Positions 1-4,947 of a DNA stretch of 8,447 bases are shown piece by piece (the first letter of the stretch is position 1; each line of letters starts with the position of its first letter). The notes under the pieces are model-generated. The model saw only the letters and a list, made by a program, of their open reading frames with translations. It made no database searches and was not told where the DNA came from. The DNA is taken from the NCBI GenBank assembly GCA_002392545.1, contig DGHF01000143.1, positions 1-8,447 of the forward strand. Reading direction: 5' to 3'. Source of the stretch: Ruminococcus sp. UBA3855 (GTDB lineage Bacteria > Bacillota > Clostridia > Oscillospirales > Ruminococcaceae). The position numbers and the translations under genes are program-made.

Positions 1-1
1 T

Positions 2-100
2 CCGCCCATGATAAGGGATTCTGATGAGTTGACTTCTATGACCTGTAACCAATTAGGAATGAAAAGTGCAAAGTCAGTTTTGCCGACAAACTTATCATAA
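2..100 (+). CDS. Possible C-terminal tail of the element's TnpB (partial, weak)
   Basis: Reading frame 2 is open from the window edge to a TAA at 98-100, giving 32 residues that begin PPMIRDSDEL and end KSVLPTNLS. Its position just before the putative guide-RNA scaffold is where tnpB normally ends, and tails after the TnpB zinc finger are poorly conserved. No zinc-finger cysteines or RuvC residues fall inside the window. An open stretch of this length arises by chance fairly often. The call rests on position only. Confidence 0.2.
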   Translation, partial: PPMIRDSDELTSMTCNQLGMKSAKSVLPTNLS

Positions 101-218
101 AAACCGTGGGACACACGGAGTTAGCTTGTTGATACTTAGCACAGTAGTGCTATTGAGCAAGAACCAAACCCGTTGGCGAGGGGAAGCCTCCCCCTCTACA
201 GGCGGGGGAGGATGTCAT
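101..218 (+). ncRNA. Candidate omega-RNA (TnpB guide RNA scaffold) at the element's right end
   Basis: TnpB nucleases use a right-end-derived RNA whose scaffold overlaps or follows the 3' end of tnpB and ends at the element boundary; the guide is the flanking host DNA. Three hairpins are visible here. CCGTG (104-108) / CACGG (114-118) encloses GGACA. TAGCAC (137-142) / GTGCTA (147-152) has an AGTA loop and is flanked by a weaker outer pairing of TTGTT (126-130) with AGCAA (156-160 region). The last is CCTCCCCC / GGGGGAGG (187-211). The unpaired GAACCAAACC (161-170) between stems could serve in a pseudoknot. The 5' end is not defined by the sequence. If the assignment is right, the guide would start near 219, inside the leader of the GH9 gene. 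Confidence 0.5.
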
Positions 219-241
219 ATTTTTATTAGGAAGGTGTAACC
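204..241 (+). promoter_or_regulatory. Junction between element end and GH9 leader, with ribosome binding site
   Basis: The hairpin 3' arm (204-211) and putative element end (218) are followed by an AT-rich stretch and the Shine-Dalgarno AGGAAGGTG (228-236), five bases before the ATG at 242. I see no credible -35/-10 pair in 1-241. TTGACT at 29-34 has no -10 box at 16-18 bases, and TTGATA at 129-134 has none either. Transcription of the cellulase gene probably enters from further left, through the structured tail. Confidence 0.6.
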
Positions 242-2920
242 ATGAATTTAAAAAAGATAGTCAGAAGGGTGGTTGCCTTGTCTGCTTGTGCGACAATGTC
301 AACTTCTTTCTGTGCTTCTAATGTCAGTGCTGCTGTGGTCGATACAGAACATCAGAATAATTATGATAATTTTGCAGAGGCTCTTCAGCTGGCACTTTGT
401 TTCTATGATGCCAATAAATGCGGGGACAAAGTCGGCGAAGACGGATATTATACATGGCGTGAAGATTGTCACGTCAAAGACAAGGAAATCCCTCTCCAGC
501 CTATGAAAGTTCTGGAAAACGGCGACAAGAAGGCGGAGGAAGACTCCGGTAAGGGTGACGGCGGACTTTCCGCTCAGGCTGGTTTGTATGAAGGTACGAA
601 TATGAGTGCCGAGTTTATCGAAGCAAATCGGAAATACCTTGACCCTGACGGTGACGGAATGCTTGACCTTACTGGTGGCTGGCACGATGCCGGCGACCAT
701 GTCAAATTCGGGCTTCCAGGTGCTTATTCTGCTTCTACTGTCGGCTGGGGTTACTATGAATTCCGTGATGATTACAAGGAAATGGGGCTTCAAGACCATG
801 TGGAAGATGAACTCCGCTGGATTAACGATTATTTCCTCAAAGCTACATTTCTGGATGATGACGGGAAAGTTGTCGGCTATTGCTATCAGGTCGGCGAAGG
901 CAACAATGACCATAATTATTGGTGTGCGCCTGAACTGCAAGTTGATGATACTGTTGTGGCAACTTCTTCCTGTGCGGTGAAACGTCCTGCCTATTTCGCA
1001 ACAACTGAAACTCCGGCTTCTGACCAGTGCGCCGGTGCTGCTGCATCATTGGCTATCAATTATCTGAATTTCAAGGAAACTGACCCTGAATATGCAGAAA
1101 AATCATTGCAGTATGCAAAGGCTCTCTATGATTTTGCCGTGGAAACTCATACCGAAATTGATGACCGTGAACAGGGAACGCCAAAATCTACCAGTCTGGG
1201 TTATGACGGTGGTTTCTATCCGTCCAGCTATGACTATGATGAACTGGCATGGGCGGCAGTATGGCTTTATTACTGTACCGAAAATTATGATTATATTGAT
1301 GATATTATTTCTGTTGATGAAACTGTCACCACTGAAAAAGGCAGTCACCCCTATACTGGCTATATGAAACGCATTATTTCTGATACAGGTCAGTGCTGGC
1401 AGAATATCTGGGTTCACTGCTGGGATACTGTATGGGGCGGTGTGTTTGCTAAACTTGCACCTGTGACAAATCTCGCCCGTGACTGGTATATTTTCCGCTA
1501 TAATCTGGAATTCTGGTCGGGCTGTGCTTCTACAATTGACAGCTCTGAATGGGGCTATGAGCCTGTTCATGGGCATAAATTGTTCGGTTTGGATGATACA
1601 CTCTGGAATAAGCCAATGACTTATGATGAAATTCCTTCACTGCCGGACAGTCAGACCAGTGGCGACTTTATCGCTAAATCCCCCAACGGATGGGCGGTAG
1701 TATCTGAATATGGTTCAGCAAGATATAACACCGCTGCCGGACTTTGCGCTTGTGTTTATGCAAAAACTACTGGTGATGAAACATTCCTGCCATGGGCGAA
1801 ACGTCAGATGGAATACATCCTTGGTGATAACCCTATGGGTTACGCTTATGAAGTCGGCTATGAGTACAGCTATGCAAGCCAGCCCCACCACCGTGCTGCT
1901 CATTGCTCCGCTACACAGTCGCAGGAAAATCCGGTCGGTGAAGAACATATTCTGTATGGTGCGCTTGTCGGGGGTCCTGATTTGAAAGATTATCACCACG
2001 ACGAAACAAAAGACTATATCTATAATGAAGTCACTGATGACTATAACGCTGGCTTCTGCGGAGACCTCGCCGGATTGTATCATTTCTACGGCGCAAAGGG
2101 TAAAGAACTGGAAGACCAAAATCACATTATCCCCGATTGGGATATGTCTCAGCCAAAAGAAGGCGGTACTTGTGAAAGTCATCCGGAAGTCTTTGTGACC
2201 GCTGCCAAAAATCAGGAAACTGATGCTGGGCTTCAGGTGAAAGTTGTTATCCATAACAGGACTACCAATCCTCCCAGATTCATGAGCGATTTGGCTTGCC
2301 GGTATTATTTCAATATTCAGGAATTGCTTGACATCGGTGAGGATGCTTCCTTTGTGGAATGCTGTGTGGATTATGATGCAGAAGATGCTATGACTTCCGG
2401 AAAAAGCCATGCTACCATTTCCGAACCTATCAAGTATGACGACAATGGTACTTATTATGTCGAAGTCAAGTGGGAAGACTGCAAATTCTACGGAAGCCGT
2501 GTGTTCCAGTTCCGTCTTGTGAATAAAATGCATCCAGAAACCTATACAACAACTTGGGATTCTTCCAACGATTACAGCTATGAAGATTTGATTTCCTTTG
2601 CTGATGATAATGACGCTGCTGTGCTGACAGATAAAATCACTGTTTATGTGGACGGCGTTCAGGTCGGCGGTGTTGAACCGGACGGCACTTCTGCTGAACC
2701 AGCTTCTTCTGGTGTGACTTATGGTGATGTGGACTGCAATGGTTCAGTCAATATTGTTGATGTGCTTACCCTCAATCAGTATCTGCTTGGGGTGTTTGAT
2801 GATGTCGACGAACAGGGTCAAACCAATGCAGATGTCAATTGTAACGGCAGTCTTGCTGATGACGATGCTATGAATATTCTGAAATCCCTCGTCAATCTTG
2901 TTTCCCTTCCTGTCAAATAA
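242..2920 (+). CDS. Secreted GH9 endoglucanase with CBM3c and type I dockerin (cellulosomal cellulase)
   Basis: An 892-residue exported cellulase cleaving beta-1,4-glucan by the inverting GH9 mechanism. Residues 1-31 are a signal peptide (basic MNLKKIVRR, hydrophobic core, likely cut near NVSA-A). The GH9 module spans about 40-630. It has FAEALQLALCFYDANKCG near the start, GGWHDAGDHVKFGLP with the catalytic Asp pair D149/D152, the QPHHRAAH signature (547-554), and YNEVTDDYNAGFCGDLA containing the general acid E596. A CBM3c-like module covers about 648-806; directly fused to GH9 (theme B) it usually makes the enzyme processive. The dockerin (about 827-886) has two calcium loops: D829/D831/N833/S835/D840 and D864/N866/N868/S870/D875. 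An acidic, Lys/Gly-rich loop at 80-118 is an insertion relative to the shortest GH9s. The start is fixed by the Shine-Dalgarno at 228-236 and the signal peptide. The gene appears intact. It would act outside the cell on a scaffoldin cohesin. Confidence 0.96.
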   Translation: MNLKKIVRRVVALSACATMSTSFCASNVSAAVVDTEHQNNYDNFAEALQLALCFYDANKCGDKVGEDGYYTWREDCHVKDKEIPLQPMKVLENGDKKAEEDSGKGDGGLSAQAGLYEGTNMSAEFIEANRKYLDPDGDGMLDLTGGWHDAGDHVKFGLPGAYSASTVGWGYYEFRDDYKEMGLQDHVEDELRWINDYFLKATFLDDDGKVVGYCYQVGEGNNDHNYWCAPELQVDDTVVATSSCAVKRPAYFATTETPASDQCAGAAASLAINYLNFKETDPEYAEKSLQYAKALYDFAVETHTEIDDREQGTPKSTSLGYDGGFYPSSYDYDELAWAAVWLYYCTENYDYIDDIISVDETVTTEKGSHPYTGYMKRIISDTGQCWQNIWVHCWDTVWGGVFAKLAPVTNLARDWYIFRYNLEFWSGCASTIDSSEWGYEPVHGHKLFGLDDTLWNKPMTYDEIPSLPDSQTSGDFIAKSPNGWAVVSEYGSARYNTAAGLCACVYAKTTGDETFLPWAKRQMEYILGDNPMGYAYEVGYEYSYASQPHHRAAHCSATQSQENPVGEEHILYGALVGGPDLKDYHHDETKDYIYNEVTDDYNAGFCGDLAGLYHFYGAKGKELEDQNHIIPDWDMSQPKEGGTCESHPEVFVTAAKNQETDAGLQVKVVIHNRTTNPPRFMSDLACRYYFNIQELLDIGEDASFVECCVDYDAEDAMTSGKSHATISEPIKYDDNGTYYVEVKWEDCKFYGSRVFQFRLVNKMHPETYTTTWDSSNDYSYEDLISFADDNDAAVLTDKITVYVDGVQVGGVEPDGTSAEPASSGVTYGDVDCNGSVNIVDVLTLNQYLLGVFDDVDEQGQTNADVNCNGSLADDDAMNILKSLVNLVSLPVK

Positions 2921-3062
2921 TCAAATCGAAACTTTTCTGCAAGAGTGTATCCCCCTTGTATGTAAAATTACAGTAACTTCCTGAATACAGTTGATACTTG
3001 ACTTTTTGCAGATAATTATATAAAATAGTAGTATATTATTCGACAGGAAGGGAGCTGTCAAA
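2921..3062 (+). promoter_or_regulatory. Promoter and leader of the LRR protein gene
   Basis: TTGACT (2998-3003) and TAAAAT (3021-3026) are separated by exactly 17 bases, a good sigma70-type promoter predicting a start near 3033. The leader carries the Shine-Dalgarno AGGAAGGGAG (3045-3054), eight bases before the ATG at 3063. Most of that Shine-Dalgarno lies in the loop of a small hairpin, GACAG (3042-3046) / CTGTC (3055-3059). No GC-rich hairpin with a T-run follows the cellulase stop codon at 2918-2920, so read-through from the upstream gene remains possible. Confidence 0.7.
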
Positions 3063-4103
3063 ATGTCGGCTGAATTTATCATTAAAAATCATGCTTTGAT
3101 AGAATGCAGAGAAAATGAAGAATCTGAAATTCTCACGATTCCGGACGAGGTCGAGAAAATTATGCCCCGTGCATTTATAAATTGCCTGTGCAAGGAAATT
3201 GTCATTCCTCCAGACGTGAAAATATTGGAGGGGTATGCTTTTATGGAATGCCCCCGATTGGAAAGAGTGACCATCCCTGCTACCGTGAAAACCATGAAAA
3301 ACGGAGTATTTCATGGCTGTCGTTTTCTGAAAGAAATCACAATTCTGGAGGGTATCAAAGAAATTTCGTCGAGAATGTTTGAGAACTGTTATAATCTTGA
3401 AATTGTTCATTTGCCGGAGTCGCTGAAAGTTATCAATACAAGTGCATTTCAGCATTGTCTCAGTCTGAAAGAAATTACAATTCCAGAAAATGTCAGCAGT
3501 ATCGGAAGTAATGCATTTTTGGTCTGTGATTCGCTGAAAAAGGTGCATTTTCCAAAATCGCTTGCATTCATGGGGGCGGATGTGTTTGGTGGCTGTCACG
3601 CTCTGAAACGTGTCGAAATGCCGGAACATATTGGTTTCATTGGGAAAGGTGCATTCGGGCAGGATAATGTATTATACTTTCCTCAGCCTGAAGGAGAAAT
3701 GGCTGTCCGCCTTGAATATCAATGGTGTGAACAGAGAGACGAACATTTATTATTGCAGTTTATCAATACACAGGATTTGCATTATCGTGAGAAAATTTTC
3801 TCCCTCCTGAAAACATATTCCTACAAAATTTCTGTTGCCCTCTTTATGGCGGAATATCACCCTGAACAGGCAATTTATCTGGCTTATGTCAAGCGAAATA
3901 TCAAGCGGATTGTGGAAAATTTAATCAAGGAAAGTGATATTGACAGAATCGAAAAAGTACTTACTTTTGGTTATGTCACTAAAAAAAATATTGACGGTCT
4001 TATTGATTTTGCTATCAATCACCAGAAACATGAAGCCTATCTTACTCTACTGAATTATAAAAACGAAGTCACAGGCTATACCAAAAAATCTTTCCGGCTT
4101 TGA
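3063..4103 (+). CDS. BspA-type leucine-rich repeat (LRR_5) protein with helical C-terminal half, cytoplasmic
   Basis: A 346-residue protein with no signal peptide or membrane segment. Residues 24-200 hold eight LRR_5 (BspA/TpLRR) repeats with a strict 23-residue period, starting at 24 (short first unit), 46, 69, 92, 115, 138, 161 and 184. The consensus is roughly xIPxxVxxIxxxAFxxCxxLKE, with the Cys present in the first seven repeats and lost in the eighth, where the fold ends. Residues about 226-337 are a different, helical segment with paired-helix character (for example IEKVLTFGYVTKKNIDGLID), somewhat ankyrin-like, which I cannot assign. BspA-type repeats usually occur on secreted adhesins; here the lack of an export signal suggests a cytosolic protein-binding role, which is inference. 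The start is supported by the Shine-Dalgarno at 3045-3054. Confidence 0.9.
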   Translation: MSAEFIIKNHALIECRENEESEILTIPDEVEKIMPRAFINCLCKEIVIPPDVKILEGYAFMECPRLERVTIPATVKTMKNGVFHGCRFLKEITILEGIKEISSRMFENCYNLEIVHLPESLKVINTSAFQHCLSLKEITIPENVSSIGSNAFLVCDSLKKVHFPKSLAFMGADVFGGCHALKRVEMPEHIGFIGKGAFGQDNVLYFPQPEGEMAVRLEYQWCEQRDEHLLLQFINTQDLHYREKIFSLLKTYSYKISVALFMAEYHPEQAIYLAYVKRNIKRIVENLIKESDIDRIEKVLTFGYVTKKNIDGLIDFAINHQKHEAYLTLLNYKNEVTGYTKKSFRL

Positions 4104-4141
4104 GCATTTTCTTTCTTTTGTATGGTTTCACAAAAAATGCA

Positions 4142-4170
4142 TTGACAATTCATCAATTTTATGTTATAAT
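4142..4170 (+). promoter_or_regulatory. Consensus sigma70 promoter of the cytidylate-kinase-like gene
   Basis: TTGACA (4142-4147), 17 bases, then TATAAT (4165-4170), both hexamers matching consensus exactly. A TG at 4162-4163 also forms an extended -10 element. The predicted transcription start is near 4177, giving a leader of about 25 bases with the Shine-Dalgarno AAAGGGAGG at 4186-4194. This is the strongest promoter in the window and looks constitutive; no operator-like repeat overlaps it. Confidence 0.88.
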
Positions 4171-4201
4171 GATAATATCTATATTAAAGGGAGGAATTTT
4201 C

Positions 4202-4798
4202 ATGAATAATCAACTAATGATTTCCGTCAGCCGTGAATTTGCAAGCGGTGGGCGTGAAATCGCTAAAATTCTCGCTGAACGCTTCAAAATCAATTACTAT
4301 GACAGAAATCTGCTTGATGAAATCGCTTCTGAAACATTGGGAGATATTGACAAGCTCCGTAAATTTGACGAAGTGCCCAGACACCGCTTTTTGACCCGCA
4401 CATTCCGTGGTATGTCCAGCTCTCCGGCGGAAAATGTCGCTCAGATTCAGTTCGAATACCTCATGAAAAAGGCGGAATCGGGGGAATCTTTCGTCATTGT
4501 CGGGCGTTGCGCTGATGAAGTTCTGTCAGAATATGCAGGGCTTGTGAAAATTTTCGTCCTCGCTGATGAGGAATGCAAAGTTGACAGAATCTGTGAATCC
4601 CGTGGGGTTAATCCCGACGAGGCAAGGGGTATTCTTCTCCGCCATGACAAAATGAGACGACAGTATCATAATTATTTCTGTGACCTTAAATGGGGCGATT
4701 CCCGTGGTTATGACATTACTATCAATTCCAGCCGTCTGGGAATTGAAAAAACGGCTGATTTCCTTGAAAATTACGTCAATGCAAGACTTAACAAGTAA
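4202..4798 (+). CDS. Cytidylate kinase-like family protein
   Basis: A 198-residue cytosolic protein of the cytidylate-kinase-like P-loop family (Cytidylate_kin2 type). The N-terminus ISVSREFASGGREIAKILAERF (residues 7-28) is the family's modified P-loop: GG-R-E-I replaces the usual GSGKS/T, so the Walker Lys is absent, as is normal for this family. It is followed by YYDRNLLDEIA (32-42), FVIVGRCADEVL (97-108), the strand KIFVLAD (116-122), and a lid-like Arg-rich helix with RHDKMRRQYHNYF (147-159). DITINSS (171-177) closes the core. Its true substrate is unknown; CMP kinase activity is inferred from homology only. I chose the ATG at 4202 over an in-frame ATG at 4100, because the promoter, predicted transcription start and Shine-Dalgarno all lie between the two. 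It is a single-gene unit with its own terminator. Confidence 0.9.
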   Translation: MNNQLMISVSREFASGGREIAKILAERFKINYYDRNLLDEIASETLGDIDKLRKFDEVPRHRFLTRTFRGMSSSPAENVAQIQFEYLMKKAESGESFVIVGRCADEVLSEYAGLVKIFVLADEECKVDRICESRGVNPDEARGILLRHDKMRRQYHNYFCDLKWGDSRGYDITINSSRLGIEKTADFLENYVNARLNK

Positions 4799-4808
4799 AT
4801 TATTACCC

Positions 4809-4842
4809 TCCGTCCGGTGTCAGATGCCGGACGGATTTTTTT
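4809..4842 (+). terminator. Rho-independent terminator after the cytidylate-kinase-like gene
   Basis: A nine-base-pair GC-rich stem TCCGTCCGG (4809-4817) / CCGGACGGA (4827-4835) with a nine-base loop is followed by seven T residues (4836-4842). It begins 11 bases after the stop codon. This should separate the upstream unit from the CotH-family gene. Confidence 0.95.
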
Positions 4843-4874
4843 CATGAATATTTTGAAATTAACAATTCTGAAAC

Positions 4875-4888
4875 AATGTTCAAACATT
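4875..4888. promoter_or_regulatory. Inverted repeat upstream of the CotH-family gene, possible operator
   Basis: AATGTT (4875-4880) and AACATT (4883-4888) form a perfect six-base palindrome around a CA centre. It is flanked by two direct copies of TTCTGAAA at 4866-4873 and 4888-4895, 22 bases (about two helical turns) apart. It lies between the upstream terminator and the CotH-family start, where the promoter must be. No good promoter is visible: TATCAT (4907-4912) is the best -10 but has no matching -35 at 16-18 bases. The palindrome may be chance in AT-rich DNA. Confidence 0.25.
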
Positions 4889-4900
4889 TCTGAAAAATTA

Positions 4901-4940
4901 TTCCTGTATCATAAAGACATCCTAAAGAAATACAGGGGGG
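4901..4940 (+). promoter_or_regulatory. Leader hairpin overlapping the CotH-family ribosome binding site
   Basis: CCTGTAT (4903-4909) pairs perfectly with ATACAGG (4930-4936), extendable by two G-U pairs (4901-4902 with 4937-4938), around a 20-base loop. The 3' arm contains the start of the Shine-Dalgarno AGGGGGG (4934-4940), seven bases before the ATG at 4948. If transcription starts upstream of 4901 the hairpin would mask the ribosome binding site. The stem is modest and regulation is inferred. Confidence 0.35.
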
Positions 4941-4947
4941 TTTTATT

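Larger units (their letters stand above)
1..218 (+). mobile_element. Right end of an IS200/IS605-type (TnpB-bearing) element, left part outside the window
   Basis: The stretch has the look of the right terminus of IS200/IS605/IS1341-type elements. A structured GC-containing tail ends in GAAG (183-186), followed at once by a hairpin CCTCCCCC (187-194) / GGGGGAGG (204-211) and then TCAT (215-218). In this superfamily a short guide tetranucleotide 5' of the subterminal hairpin pairs with a cleavage tetranucleotide (TCAA in the studied elements) at the right boundary. GAAG and TCAT occupy those places, so I place the boundary after 218. The body of the element lies left of the window and no transposase domain is visible, so the assignment rests on architecture and remembered resemblance, not on a search. 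Alternative: an unrelated structured leader of the cellulase gene. Confidence 0.55.

Noticed and set aside
100..220. Metabolite riboswitch or group II intron end upstream of the cellulase
   Set aside because: No conserved core of the common riboswitch classes and no intron domain V pattern was recognised; the hairpin-foot-tetranucleotide layout fits an IS200/IS605-type end better.
1103..2533. Long open frames antisense to the GH9 gene (for example 1715-2533 on the minus strand)
   Set aside because: They lie wholly inside a well-supported coding gene, show no recognisable domain, and have compositions expected of shadow frames.
128..2999. GTTGATACTT present at 128-137 and 2990-2999, considered as a shared control site
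   Set aside because: Many ten-base matches are expected by chance in a window of this length, and the two contexts (RNA scaffold versus promoter region) do not match.
2936..3012. Inverted repeat TCTGCAA (2936-2942) / TTGCAGA (3006-3012) after the GH9 gene, as a terminator
   Set aside because: The arms are 63 bases apart, there is no GC-rich stem or terminal T-run, and the second arm lies inside a promoter spacer; likely chance.
4104..4140. GCATTTT (4104-4110) / AAAATGC (4134-4140) pairing after the LRR gene, as a terminator
   Set aside because: The stem is mostly A-T, the loop is 23 bases and no T-run follows.
4100..4201. In-frame ATG at 4100 that would add 34 residues to the cytidylate-kinase-like protein
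   Set aside because: It overlaps the LRR stop codon, has no good ribosome binding site, and the extension reads through a consensus promoter; the ATG at 4202 has a Shine-Dalgarno and starts at the family's usual N-terminus.
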